From assembly GCF_005503535.1 (NCBI RefSeq), contig NZ_SCNN01000006.1, forward strand, positions 124,001 through 188,000: DNA of 64,000 nucleotides, given 5' to 3'. The position numbers and the translations under genes were made by a program. This stretch comes from Mesorhizobium comanense. Its GTDB lineage: Bacteria; Pseudomonadota; Alphaproteobacteria; Rhizobiales; Rhizobiaceae. Below are positions 1 to 8,581 of the stretch, one piece after another. The first letter of the stretch is position 1. Every line of letters starts with the position of its first letter. Below the pieces are notes generated by a model. That model was given only the letters and a program-made list of their open reading frames with translations, ran no database searches and was not told where the DNA came from.

Positions 1-744
1 AAGGCGCTGGCCGGGCTGGTGCCCTATACCGGCGACATCGTCGTCGGCGGGCGCAATCTTGCCGGCCTCGGCCGCGAGGAGCGCAAGGCGGTGCGCCGCG
101 ACGTGCAGATGATCTTCCAGGATCCGTTCGCCTCGCTCGACCCGCGCATGCGCGTCGGCGATCTCGTCGCCGAGCCGCTGGTGATTCACGGCATCGCCTC
201 GAAGGAGGAGCGCCATGCGCGCGTCGCCGCGCTGTTCGAGCGCGTCGGCCTGTCGGCCGCCCAGATGGAGCTCTATCCGCATGAATTCTCCGGCGGCCAG
301 CGCCAGCGCGTCTGCATCGCCCGCGCGCTGGCGCTCAGGCCCAAGTTGATCATCGCCGACGAAAGCGTCTCGGCGCTCGACGTCTCGGTGCAGGCGCGCG
401 TGCTCGGCCTCTTGAAGGAACTGCAGCGCGAGTTCGGTGTCGCCTACCTCTTCATCTCGCACGACATGGCGGTGGTCGAAAACATCTCCGACCGCGTCGC
501 CGTCATGTATCTCGGCCAGATCGTCGAAATGGGCACGCGCGACCAGGTCTTCTCCAACCCGCGCCATCCCTACACCAGGCGCCTGATCGAAGCGGTGCCG
601 GTGCCCGACCCGGCCAGGCGAAGAAGCCGCTTCGCCAGGTTGGACCAGGAAATCCCGAGCGCCACCCGCAAGATCGGCGAAGCGCCGATGAAACTGGCGC
701 TCAGCGATGTCGGCGGCGGCCATCTCGTCGCCGCAGAGGCTTGA
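1..744 (+). CDS. Oligopeptide/dipeptide ABC transporter ATP-binding protein (DppF/OppF type), 5'-truncated
   Basis: The reading frame is open from base 1, so the gene begins upstream of the window and the Walker A motif is not present. Visible are the Q-loop region (FQDPFASLDPR), which is characteristic of the OppF/DppF group, the ABC signature FSGGQRQR, Walker B LIIADE followed by SVSALD, the H-loop (ISHD), and the C-terminal oligopeptide-transporter extension with HPYTRRLIEAV. The protein would energise uptake of peptides or related solutes with a partner ATPase and two permeases, presumably encoded to the left. It ends in TGA and converges with the next gene. The family assignment is secure; the substrate is unknown. 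Confidence 0.93.
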   Translation, partial: KALAGLVPYTGDIVVGGRNLAGLGREERKAVRRDVQMIFQDPFASLDPRMRVGDLVAEPLVIHGIASKEERHARVAALFERVGLSAAQMELYPHEFSGGQRQRVCIARALALRPKLIIADESVSALDVSVQARVLGLLKELQREFGVAYLFISHDMAVVENISDRVAVMYLGQIVEMGTRDQVFSNPRHPYTRRLIEAVPVPDPARRRSRFARLDQEIPSATRKIGEAPMKLALSDVGGGHLVAAEA

Positions 745-785
745 AATCCGCACGGCGCCGATCCCGGCAACGAAGGTCCCGGGGA

Positions 786-1178
786 TCAAAGGTTATCCCG
801 TACCCGCCTTTCGAGTTCGGCGGTGCGGGCGCTGATATCCTCAAGCTCGAACCCTTGCGAGTCGAGGAAGGCAGCCGATCCGTTGTTGGGGTCGGCGGCA
901 AGGCGCCGCGTCTCCCGCAGGTGATGCTTCAGCCAGGCGCGCTGCTCGCGTTGCAGCCGCGCGCGTTCGGCCCCATGCTCGCGCCGTATCAGCGTGTCGT
1001 AGGCCGCGTTCAGCCGGGCGTCGAACTTGTCGATCTCGGCCTTGCCGCAATCGAGCATCGCCGAGGTGACGCCGGCTGAGCGGTCGATACAGGCTTTCAT
1101 TTCGGCGTCGCTCTGCGCCATCGCGGGACGCGCCGTTGTCACGGCGACGATGGCAAGCAGACAGGCATATCGGCGCAT
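786..1178 (-). CDS. LprI-family (DUF1311) small exported protein
   Basis: A 130-residue protein with an N-terminal signal peptide (residues 1-21, cleavage after AMA). Two cysteines (C30 and C44) could form a disulfide. The mature part has the LprI/DUF1311 pattern: a cysteine-bracketed N-terminus, a LNAAYDTL segment and RLQREQRAWLKH, which matches the family motif of Leu/Gln/Arg followed by W-x-x-(Y/H). The family is named after a mycobacterial lysozyme inhibitor, but most members are uncharacterised periplasmic proteins. It lies downstream of, and on the same strand as, the dehydrogenase gene, about 110 bases away, so cotranscription is possible but not evident. Confidence 0.75.
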   Translation of the reverse strand: MRRYACLLAIVAVTTARPAMAQSDAEMKACIDRSAGVTSAMLDCGKAEIDKFDARLNAAYDTLIRREHGAERARLQREQRAWLKHHLRETRRLAADPNNGSAAFLDSQGFELEDISARTAELERRVRDNL

Positions 1179-1285
1179 GGGGCGGTTCCTCGCAGCTTTG
1201 AACGCGTCAGTTACGCTACGCCGTCACCCGCCCGGATACGATATGTTGGGCATGCTGCGGGCGCGTCAAGACCTGGATTCGCGCC

Positions 1286-2266
1286 TTACTCGTAGCAGCC
1301 CCGCTCCCTTGCCAGCCGCCGCACCAGCGCCGACACCGCGTCGATCGCCGGCGTCGGCTTGCCGGTCAGCCGGCCGAGTTCCTGAACGGCGCACACCAGC
1401 GCGTCGATCTCCATCGGGCGGCCGCGCTCCAGGTCCTGCAGCATTGAGGTCTTGTGCTCGCCGACATCGCCGGCGCCCTTGATGCGGCGGTCGACCGCGA
1501 TGGGGAATCGCACCCCCAGGGTCTCGCCGATCGCCTGCGCTTCCAGCATCATCGCCCTGGCGAGCGCGCGGGTGCCTTCGTCGGCGACGATTGCCGCCAG
1601 CGTGGAGCCGGTCAGCGCCGAGATCGGGTTGAAGGAGAGGTTGCCCCACAGCTTCACCCAGATCTCGCTTCTGATATCCTCACGCACCGGCGCCTGCAGC
1701 CCGGCCTTGACCATCTCCTCGGCCAGTTTCGTGACCCGTTCGCTCTTCTCGCCGGAGGGTTCGCCCAGCGAAAACCGCTTGCCCTCGACATGGCGGATGA
1801 GACCCGGCGCGTCGACCTCGACGGCAGGGTAGACGACGGAGCCGATGACGCGCTCGGGCCCGATGCGCTGCCAGATGGCGCCGCCGGGGTCGACCGTCTC
1901 CAGCCTGGTGCCTTCGAGCGATACGGCAAGTCCGTGAAAGTACCACCAGGGCACGCCGTTCTGCATGGTGACGACCGCCGTGCCGTCTCCGAGCAGCGGC
2001 GCGATCTGGTCGAGCGCGGGCGCGACGGAATGCGCCTTCAGCGCCAGGATGACATAATCCTGCGCGCCAAGCTCCTCGGCCCGGGCGGCGGTGCGGACCG
2101 GAGCGACGGATTCCCCGCCATCCTCGATCAGGCGCAGGCCATTGGCCTGGATCGCTTCGAGATGAGCGCCGCGCGCCACGATCGACAGTTCGGTGCGGCC
2201 GGCAAGCGCGAGCTTGGCGGCGAGATAACCGCCGATCGCGCCGGCGCCGAAAATGGTGATCTTCAT
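1286..2266 (-). CDS. Ketopantoate reductase-like dehydrogenase (PanE/ApbA family)
   Basis: 326 residues with an N-terminal Rossmann NADP site (FGAGAIGGY), the family segment LKAHS and QNGVPWW, a central KLWGNLSFNPISALTG helix and a C-terminal domain with LEAQAIGE and RGRPMEIDALV. PanE reduces 2-dehydropantoate to pantoate with NADPH, but this family contains many paralogues of unknown substrate. It sits two bases behind an acyl-CoA ligase gene in the leftward cluster, so a catabolic dehydrogenase role on a small 2-oxo or 2-hydroxy acid is more likely than CoA biosynthesis. I use the ATG at 2266; a TTG at 2272 would overlap the ligase stop. A second PanE-like gene lies at 60-61 kb. Confidence 0.85.
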   Translation of the reverse strand: MKITIFGAGAIGGYLAAKLALAGRTELSIVARGAHLEAIQANGLRLIEDGGESVAPVRTAARAEELGAQDYVILALKAHSVAPALDQIAPLLGDGTAVVTMQNGVPWWYFHGLAVSLEGTRLETVDPGGAIWQRIGPERVIGSVVYPAVEVDAPGLIRHVEGKRFSLGEPSGEKSERVTKLAEEMVKAGLQAPVREDIRSEIWVKLWGNLSFNPISALTGSTLAAIVADEGTRALARAMMLEAQAIGETLGVRFPIAVDRRIKGAGDVGEHKTSMLQDLERGRPMEIDALVCAVQELGRLTGKPTPAIDAVSALVRRLARERGCYE

Positions 2267-2268
2267 CG

Positions 2269-3795
2269 TCAAAGCCCGAGCTTGGCGGCAAGCCCGATGC
2301 GCTGCAGCTTGCCGGTCGCGCCTTTCGGGATCTCGTCCAGGATCAGCACCTTGCGCGGCACTTTGAAGTCGGCGAGCCGCGTCGCGGCATGGCTGCGTAT
2401 GTCGCTTTCGGTGGCGCTCATGCCCTCGCGCAGCACGACGGCGGCGGCCACCTCTTCGCCCAGCTTGTCGTGCGGCATGGCGAAGGTGACGACCTGCGCC
2501 ACCGCCGGATGGTCCATCAGCACGTCGTCGACCTCCAGCGGCGAAATCTTCTCGCCGCCCCGGTTGATGATCTCCTTCAGCCGGCCGGTGACCCTGAGAT
2601 AGCCGTCCTCGTCGAGCACGCCCTGGTCGCCGGTGTGGAACCAGCCATGCGCGAAAGCGGTGGCATTGGCGTCCGGGTTCTTCTCGTAGCCATCAGTCAC
2701 ATTGGGGCCGCGAATGACGATCTCGCCGGTCTCGCCGGCCTGCATCAGCCGTCCGTCCGGAGCCATGACTGCGACCTCGGGCCCGCCGGCCGCGCCGACG
2801 CTGCCCGGCTTGCGCAGACCCGGCGGCAACCGGTTCGACGCCATCTGGTGCGCGGCTTCGGTCATGCCGTAGGATTCGATGACAGGGCAGCCGAAGGTCG
2901 CTTCGAGTTCGGCCATCACCTGCGCCGGGAGCGAGGCCGAGGACGAGCGGATGAAACGCAGGCTCGCTTCGGCGAGAGCTTCGGCATTGCGCGCCGCGCG
3001 CGGCAGGATCGCCTGGTGCATGGTCGGCACCGCCGTGTACCAGCTTGGCTTTGCGTCGCTCAGCCACTGGAAGAAGCGCAGCGCGTTGAAGCCCGGCGTG
3101 CAGTAGATGCTGCCGCCCGAGGCCAGCGACGACAGCACCGCCGCGATCAGGCCATGGATGTGGAACAGCGGCATGATGTTGAGGCAGCGGTCCTGCGCGG
3201 TCAGGCCGAGCGTTGCGCCGATGTGGCGGGCCGAGGCCGCGACATTGGCATGGCTCAGCGGCACCAGCTTGGGGCGTGAGGTGGTGCCCGATGTGTGCAG
3301 CAAAAGCGCGATGTCGCCATCGCCGGCCATCCCGGGCGCCGCTTCTGGTCCAACCGCCTTGCCTTCGATGGTGAAGGTGCCGGCGGGGCTCTCAGGCGGC
3401 ACGACGAGCCGCAGCACGCCGATGCCGAGCCGCTCGGCCACGGTCACCGCTGGCCCAGTCTCGCTTTCCGCGACAAGGATGGCCTTGGCGCCGATGTCGG
3501 TGAGATAGAAATCGAGTTCATCGGCCCGGTAGGCGGGGTTGAGGGGGGCCGTCGAAGCGGCGGCGGCCACCGCCACGAAGGCCGTCGCCATCTCGGGCCC
3601 GTTCGGCAGCACGATCGCCACCCGGTCGCCCCGGCCGATGCCGAGCGAATGCAGCCGATCGGCCGTGGCCGCGATCAGGCCGCGCAGTCCGCCATGGCTA
3701 AGTGTCGCCCTGTCGGGCGCCAGAATCGCCGGGGCATCATCGGCGCCGGCGACGAGACGGTGGGTGAGGTCTGCCTGAGCTTCAACTTGGGTCAT
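2269..3795 (-). CDS. AMP-dependent acyl-CoA synthetase/ligase
   Basis: 508 residues, an ANL-superfamily adenylating enzyme that activates a carboxylic acid with ATP and transfers it to CoA. The P-loop-like motif LLHTSGTTSRPK, the VIESYGMTEA motif, the hinge region FHTGDQGVLDEDGYL followed by GRLKEIINRGGEKISP, and the C-terminal catalytic lysine in PKGATGKLQR are all present, so the enzyme should be active. Its size and organisation resemble the oxalyl-CoA/long-chain group of short bacterial ligases, but the acid cannot be read from sequence. It is the penultimate gene of the leftward cluster and is immediately followed by the PanE-like dehydrogenase. An ATG at 3795 was preferred to the GTG at 3801. 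Confidence 0.9.
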   Translation of the reverse strand: MTQVEAQADLTHRLVAGADDAPAILAPDRATLSHGGLRGLIAATADRLHSLGIGRGDRVAIVLPNGPEMATAFVAVAAAASTAPLNPAYRADELDFYLTDIGAKAILVAESETGPAVTVAERLGIGVLRLVVPPESPAGTFTIEGKAVGPEAAPGMAGDGDIALLLHTSGTTSRPKLVPLSHANVAASARHIGATLGLTAQDRCLNIMPLFHIHGLIAAVLSSLASGGSIYCTPGFNALRFFQWLSDAKPSWYTAVPTMHQAILPRAARNAEALAEASLRFIRSSSASLPAQVMAELEATFGCPVIESYGMTEAAHQMASNRLPPGLRKPGSVGAAGGPEVAVMAPDGRLMQAGETGEIVIRGPNVTDGYEKNPDANATAFAHGWFHTGDQGVLDEDGYLRVTGRLKEIINRGGEKISPLEVDDVLMDHPAVAQVVTFAMPHDKLGEEVAAAVVLREGMSATESDIRSHAATRLADFKVPRKVLILDEIPKGATGKLQRIGLAAKLGL

Positions 3796-3847
3796 GGTCA
3801 CCGACTATGTTTCAAACGGCTGCTTGTGAATGTCCAGCGGAGGTTGG

Positions 3848-3902
3848 CGCCGCCCCTCATTGCCCTGCCGGGCATTTCTCCCCGTATAGTGACGGGGAGA
3901 AA
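3848..3902. repeat. Palindromic intergenic repeat, copy A
   Basis: A repeat of about 55 bases ending in a hairpin whose arms TTTCTCCCCGT (3875-3885) and ACGGGGAGAAA (3892-3902) surround ATAGTG. The same unit, inverted, occurs at 3969-4030. The preceding GCCCCTCA...CTGCC segment is shared with copy B. I recall elements like this as dispersed intergenic repeats of Mesorhizobium; that attribution is from memory. Confidence 0.8.
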
Positions 3903-3968
3903 GAGCTGAACGCAACCTTGTGCTAACTTCGCAACGCTGGCGATTGGCGAAACCACCAACGACAGCGT

Positions 3969-4030
3969 CCCTCTCCCCGTCACTATACGGGGAGAGAGGA
4001 TGCCGGCAGGCAGGTGAGGGGCAGCGCTGA
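3969..4030. repeat. Palindromic intergenic repeat, copy B (inverted relative to A)
   Basis: The hairpin arms are CTCTCCCCGT (3971-3980) and ACGGGGAGAG (3987-3996) around CACTAT, followed by GCCGGCAGGCAGGTGAGGGGCA. Read on the minus strand, this is a close match to copy A over nearly 60 bases. The two copies lie head to head between the gamma-glutamyltransferase and acyl-CoA ligase genes and could fold into a large cruciform or stem-loop in the transcript, possibly reducing downstream expression. Confidence 0.8.
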
Positions 4031-4068
4031 CGCTCGCAGGCCATCGCTCCACTCTCGGTCCGGTCACC

Positions 4069-5655
4069 TTAGTACCCAAGTGCCATCCCGTCCTTGCGCG
4101 GGTCCGAGGCGCCGGTCAGCGTTCCCTTCTCCCAGTCGATCAGCACCGCCTGTCCGCCGCCAAGCGGATGATGCGGCTCGGTGATGTCATGGCCGCGCCG
4201 GCGCAGGCCGTCGAGCGCCCCGGCGGGCACGCTGCGCTCGGCCTCCACCATGCCGTCATTGTAGAACACGCGCGGCGCGTCCAGCGCCTGTTGCGGGTCC
4301 ATGCCGAAATCGATCATGTTGGTGAGCAGGTGGACATGGCCGAACGGCTGGTAGCCGCCGCCCATGACGCCGAACGGCATGACCACGCGGCCGTTCCTGG
4401 TGGCCATGCCGGGCATGATCGTGTGCATCGGCCGCTTGCCCGGCGCGATGGCATTGGGGTGCGCGGGGTCGAGGCGGAAGCTCGAGCCGCGGTTCTGCAG
4501 CACCACACCCGTCTTCGGGCCGACGACGCCGCTGCCGAAGGAATAATAGGTCGAGTTGATGAACGAGACGGCGTTGCGGTCGCGGTCGACGACGGTGATG
4601 TAGACCGTGTCGCTGCCGGGCAGTTCGACATCGGGCAGATGTGTCATGGCCCGCTCGCGGTCGATCTCGGCGCGCAGCCGGTCGGCATAGGGGCTGGATA
4701 GCAGCGCCTTCACCGGCACCGGCACATGGTCCTGGTCGCCAAGGTAGCGGTCGCGGTCGCGGTAGGCGAGCCGCCCGGCCTCGATCTCCAGATGCAGCCG
4801 CTCGGCGCCGTTGGGGTCGAGTTCCCCGAGCTTGAAGCCGGACAGCACATTCAGCATCAACAGCGCCGTCAAGCCCTGGTTGTTCGGCGGCATCTGGTGG
4901 ATCTCGTAGCCGCCATAGGAGATGCTGACGGGCGCCACGTAGTCGCCTCTGGTCGCCGCGAAATCCGCATGCGAGTGTAGCCCTCCCAATTCCCTGAGCC
5001 GGCTTACCAGATCGTCCGCGACCGCGCCCTCGTAAAACCCGGCGCGGCCCTGTCTGGCGATGATGCGCAAGGTGGCGGCGAGTTCCGGCTGCCGGTGGAC
5101 GTCCCCGGCCCTGGGCGTCTTGCCGCCGGGCAGGAAGATGCGCGCGCAGTGTTCGTCGGCTGAGAGGTCCGTCTCCGGTTCGGCCCAGTCGAAGGCGACG
5201 CGGTCATGCACGACATAGCCGTTCTCGGCATAGTGGATGGCGGGCGCCAGCACCTCGGCAAGGCTCTTGCGGCCATGGTCCTCCAGCAGCCGGCACCAGG
5301 CGTCTATGGCGCCCGGCACGGTCACCGCGTGCGGGCCTTGTTTGGGCAACTCGCCGAACCCCTTGTCGCGATACCAGTCCACCGTTGCCGCCGACGGCGC
5401 CCGGCCGGAGCCGTTGAAGGCCAGGACCTCGCTTTGTCCCTTGGGGCAGTAGAGCACGAAGCAGTCGCCGCCTATGCCGGTCGACTGCGGCTCGACCACG
5501 CCTTGCACGGCGGCGGCGCAGACAGCGGCATCCATGGCATTGCCGCCGGCGCGCAGCATGTCGATGGCGGCAAGCGTCGAGAGCGGATGCGATGTCGCGG
5601 CGACCGCATCGGTGGCACGAACCGGCGAGCGGCCGGGAAACTGGAAATCACGCAT
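4069..5655 (-). CDS. ggt: Gamma-glutamyltransferase family hydrolase (cytoplasmic type)
   Basis: 528 residues, an Ntn-hydrolase that self-cleaves into two subunits and transfers or hydrolyses gamma-glutamyl groups. The N-terminal part has SHPLSTLAAIDMLRAGGNAMDA and the substrate-binding GxGGD (TGIGGDCFV); the predicted cleavage/nucleophile threonine is T350 in SDTVYITVVDRD, followed by AVSFINSTYYSFG. The C-terminal half carries MHTIMPGM and GVMGGGYQP. No signal peptide is visible, unlike periplasmic E. coli Ggt, so it should act in the cytoplasm like YwrD-type enzymes. It follows the ABC permease genes by 31 bases on the same strand, which points to hydrolysis of an imported gamma-glutamyl compound. 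Confidence 0.9.
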   Translation of the reverse strand: MRDFQFPGRSPVRATDAVAATSHPLSTLAAIDMLRAGGNAMDAAVCAAAVQGVVEPQSTGIGGDCFVLYCPKGQSEVLAFNGSGRAPSAATVDWYRDKGFGELPKQGPHAVTVPGAIDAWCRLLEDHGRKSLAEVLAPAIHYAENGYVVHDRVAFDWAEPETDLSADEHCARIFLPGGKTPRAGDVHRQPELAATLRIIARQGRAGFYEGAVADDLVSRLRELGGLHSHADFAATRGDYVAPVSISYGGYEIHQMPPNNQGLTALLMLNVLSGFKLGELDPNGAERLHLEIEAGRLAYRDRDRYLGDQDHVPVPVKALLSSPYADRLRAEIDRERAMTHLPDVELPGSDTVYITVVDRDRNAVSFINSTYYSFGSGVVGPKTGVVLQNRGSSFRLDPAHPNAIAPGKRPMHTIMPGMATRNGRVVMPFGVMGGGYQPFGHVHLLTNMIDFGMDPQQALDAPRVFYNDGMVEAERSVPAGALDGLRRRGHDITEPHHPLGGGQAVLIDWEKGTLTGASDPRKDGMALGY

Positions 5656-5686
5656 TGTTATCTGGATATCCCATGATGGATCGAAA

Positions 5687-6487
5687 TCAATGCCGCCGGC
5701 CGAAGATCTGCGCGAGCGACAACAGGAGGATCGACAGCACGATCAGGCAGGTCGAAATAGCGGCGATGGTCGGGTCGATCTGATCGCGCAGCGCGTTGAA
5801 CATGCGGCGCGTCAGCGTCGTGGTGTCGCCGCCCGAGATGAACAGCGAAACCACCACCTCGTCGAAGGAGGTGATGAAGGCGAACAGCGCGCCCGAGACG
5901 ATCGAGAACCGGATCTGCGGCATGGTCACCTGCCAGAAGGCGGCGATGCGTCCGGCGCCCAGGCTGCGCGCCACCCGCTCCTGGTTCATGTCGTAGGAAC
6001 GCAGGCCCGACAGCACCGTCAGCACCACCAGCGGGAGCGCCTGCACCGTATGCGCGATGACGAGGCCGGTGAGGGTGTTGTTGAGGCCGACGCGCGCATA
6101 GAGGAAGAAGGTGCCGATGCCGATCAGGATCACCGGGATGATCAGGGATGCCGTCAGCAGCGCGTTGATGGTGCCGTTGAAGCGCAGCGTGCCTCGGTTG
6201 ATCGCATAGGCGGCCGCCGTGCCGAGCGGCGTCGCCACCAGCACCGTCATGAACGCCACCTTGACCGAGACGATGGTGGCGTCGCGCCATTCCAGAGACT
6301 GGAAGTAGCTTTGGTACCAGCGCAGCGACCATTCCTGCGGCGGGAACTGCAGCAGCGTCGAATCCGAAAACGACATGACGACGATGATGACCGAAGGCGC
6401 GATCAGGAACAAAAGCACCAGGCCGCCCAGCGCGTAGAGCCACAGGCGCTGCCGGTGCGAGATGGGCAGTCCGACTTCTCCGCTCAT
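5687..6487 (-). CDS. ABC transporter permease, spermidine/putrescine type (PotC-like)
   Basis: 266 residues with about six hydrophobic segments and the binding-protein-dependent permease loop near residues 160-190 (ARSLGAGRIAAFWQVTMPQI, EAA-type). It belongs to the PotC/YdcV group that transports polyamines, amino-acid derivatives or other small cations. The start ATG at 6487 overlaps the stop of the preceding permease gene by four bases (ATGA), which implies translational coupling; a longer open frame upstream is only a shadow of that permease. The pair forms the membrane channel for the ATPase and binding protein encoded just upstream in the same operon. Confidence 0.92.
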   Translation of the reverse strand: MSGEVGLPISHRQRLWLYALGGLVLLFLIAPSVIIVVMSFSDSTLLQFPPQEWSLRWYQSYFQSLEWRDATIVSVKVAFMTVLVATPLGTAAAYAINRGTLRFNGTINALLTASLIIPVILIGIGTFFLYARVGLNNTLTGLVIAHTVQALPLVVLTVLSGLRSYDMNQERVARSLGAGRIAAFWQVTMPQIRFSIVSGALFAFITSFDEVVVSLFISGGDTTTLTRRMFNALRDQIDPTIAAISTCLIVLSILLLSLAQIFGRRH

Positions 6488-7410
6488 CGCGAACTCCAGA
6501 CGCCGGTGGCGCGCGCGCCGAGCAGCCACTGGAACAGGCCGAGAAGCGCCAGCGTCACCGCCAGCAGCACCACGCCGAGCGCAGCACCGGCGCCCCAGTT
6601 GGAATAGAGGCTGGTCGTCTGCTCCATGCGCATCGCCCACATGATCACCTTGCCGCCGCCCATCAGGGCCGGCGTGACGAAGAAGCCGAGGCAGAGCACG
6701 AAGACGATGACCACGCCCGAGGCGAGGCCCGGCAGCGACAGCGGGAAGAAGATCTGCCGGAAGGTCGCGACCGGCCCGGCGCCGAGATTCATGCCGGCGC
6801 GCAGGCAGTCGGTGTCGATGGTCTTCATCGAGGCATAGAGCGGCAGCACCAGGAAGGGCAGCAATATGTGCGTCATGCCGATGACGACGCCGGACAGGTT
6901 GTTGGCGAGCGGCAGCGGCTGGCTGATCACGCCGAGGTCGATCAGCCAGCTGTTGATCAGGCCCTTGCGCTGCAGGATCACCAGCCATGCATAGGTGCGC
7001 ACCAGCACCGACGTCCAGAACGGCAGGATGACGAAGATCAGGCAGATCGACGCCGCGCGACGTGGCAGCTGCGACAGCATATAGGCAAGGGGATAGCCGA
7101 GCAGCACGCAGGCGCCGGTGACGATGAAGGCGACCTTGAAGGTGGTGATGAAGGTCCTGACGTAGGACGCCTGCTCGAAGAAGCGCGCGTAGTTGGAGGC
7201 GCTGAGCGCGCCCGTCTCGTCGAAAAGCGACAGCCAGAACAGCCAGCCGACCGGTACGATGATGATGGCGAAGACCAGAAGCAGGCTGGGCGAAAGCAGC
7301 GCCAGCAGCCTGAGCTCTTCGCGCCGGGCATCGGCGCGCAGCGCTCGCGCGTTGAGGTCGCGGCCGGTGGCATCGGCTGTGTCGTTTACGAGGGTGGATT
7401 GTGCGCTCAT
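6484..7410 (-). CDS. ABC transporter permease, spermidine/putrescine type (PotB-like)
   Basis: 308 residues: a hydrophilic N-terminal tail of about 35 residues, a first membrane segment (LLVFAIIIVPVGWLFWLSLF), and five further segments. The EAA loop is in RAGMNLGAGPVATFRQIFFP. This is the PotB/YdcU-type partner of the following permease. The start ATG at 7410 overlaps the stop of the ATPase gene by four bases; in-frame codons farther upstream lie inside the ATPase gene and were rejected. Its extended length compared with typical PotB (about 285 residues) is due to the N-terminal tail. Confidence 0.92.
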   Translation of the reverse strand: MSAQSTLVNDTADATGRDLNARALRADARREELRLLALLSPSLLLVFAIIIVPVGWLFWLSLFDETGALSASNYARFFEQASYVRTFITTFKVAFIVTGACVLLGYPLAYMLSQLPRRAASICLIFVILPFWTSVLVRTYAWLVILQRKGLINSWLIDLGVISQPLPLANNLSGVVIGMTHILLPFLVLPLYASMKTIDTDCLRAGMNLGAGPVATFRQIFFPLSLPGLASGVVIVFVLCLGFFVTPALMGGGKVIMWAMRMEQTTSLYSNWGAGAALGVVLLAVTLALLGLFQWLLGARATGVWSSR

Positions 7411-8492
7411 CCCTCGGCCGCCACCAATATGGTGTCCCGCGCGTCGAGACCGAGACGGATCGGCTGGCCCGGCGCCGGCATTCTGGCGAGCACGTCGCTG
7501 CGGCAATAATCGCGTAGCGTCAGCTGGCGGCCATCGCGCAGCGAGACGTAGCAGACGAAGCTGTCGCCCTGGTAGATGATGTCGCCGACAGTGGCGTCGA
7601 GCACGTTCACGCTGTCGCCCGGTTCGTCATTCGCGACCAGCCGCAGCGTCTCCGGCCGCACCACCATCAGGTGTTGGCCGGCCGCGGGCGCAGGTGTGGC
7701 GGTGCGGATCTTCCGGTCCTCGTACCAGACCGATCCGTTACGGCTTTCGACCGGGACGAAATTCGACTCGCCGATGAAGCCGGCCACGAATTGCGTTTTC
7801 GGCGCGGCATAAAGCGTTTCGGGTTTGTCGAGCTGTTCGATGCGCCCGGCGTTCATCACCGCGATCCGATCCGACATGGTGATCGCCTCGCGCTGGTCGT
7901 GCGTGACATAGACCGTGGTCATGCCGAGCCGCCGGTGGAGCGCGCGCAATTCGATCTGCATGTGCTCGCGCAGGCCTTTGTCCAGCGCCGACAGCGGCTC
8001 GTCCATCAGCACGATGCGCGGCTCGAACACGATGGCGCGCGCCAGTGCCACGCGCTGGCGCTGGCCGCCGGAAAGCTGATCGACCCGGCGCTCACCGAGG
8101 CCCCCGAGCTTCACCATATCAAGCGCTTTTTCCACCCGCTCGGCCGTCTCCCTGGCCGGCACGCGTCGCTGCTTCAGCGCAAAGGCGATGTTGTGGGAGA
8201 CGTTCATGTGCGGAAACAGCGCGTAGTTCTGGAACACCATGCCGATGTTGCGCTTGTGCGGCGGTGTGGCGATGATCTCGTCGCCGCCGACCTTGATCGA
8301 GCCGCCATTGGCCCGCACGAAGCCCGCCAGGATCATCAGCAGCGTCGTCTTTCCCGACCCGGAGGGTCCGAGCAGGGTCAGGAATTCACCGGCCTCGACA
8401 TCGAGGTTCAGGTCACGCAGCACCGGCACGCTGCCAAATCGTTTTTCGATCCGGCGCATGCTGATCGGCAGCGCGGATAGCGCAATGGACAA
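7407..8492 (-). CDS. ABC transporter ATP-binding protein, PotA-like
   Basis: 361 residues. Walker A GPSGSGKTT, signature LSGGQRQRVALARA, Walker B RIVLMDEPLSALD and H-loop TVYVTHDQ are intact; a C-terminal TOBE domain follows from about residue 280 (MVVRPETLRL...). This is the organisation of PotA/FbpC-type ATPases. I chose the TTG start at 8492 because a GGGAG ribosome-binding site sits nine bases upstream; an ATG at 8459 would shorten the protein by 11 residues. It powers the two permeases encoded immediately downstream. The TOBE domain often binds regulatory ligands in this family. Confidence 0.92.
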   Translation of the reverse strand: MSIALSALPISMRRIEKRFGSVPVLRDLNLDVEAGEFLTLLGPSGSGKTTLLMILAGFVRANGGSIKVGGDEIIATPPHKRNIGMVFQNYALFPHMNVSHNIAFALKQRRVPARETAERVEKALDMVKLGGLGERRVDQLSGGQRQRVALARAIVFEPRIVLMDEPLSALDKGLREHMQIELRALHRRLGMTTVYVTHDQREAITMSDRIAVMNAGRIEQLDKPETLYAAPKTQFVAGFIGESNFVPVESRNGSVWYEDRKIRTATPAPAAGQHLMVVRPETLRLVANDEPGDSVNVLDATVGDIIYQGDSFVCYVSLRDGRQLTLRDYCRSDVLARMPAPGQPIRLGLDARDTILVAAEG

Positions 8493-8581
8493 GGTTCTAT
8501 TCTCCCTAACCGGCAATAAGGAGCGGGGCGAAGTGCCGTCGCGGCTTGCGTCGCCCCGCCGTGAAGTCTCTGCCAAGCAGC

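Noticed and set aside
1454..2602. 382-codon frame antisense to the PanE-like and ligase genes
   Set aside because: Shadow of well-supported genes on the other strand.
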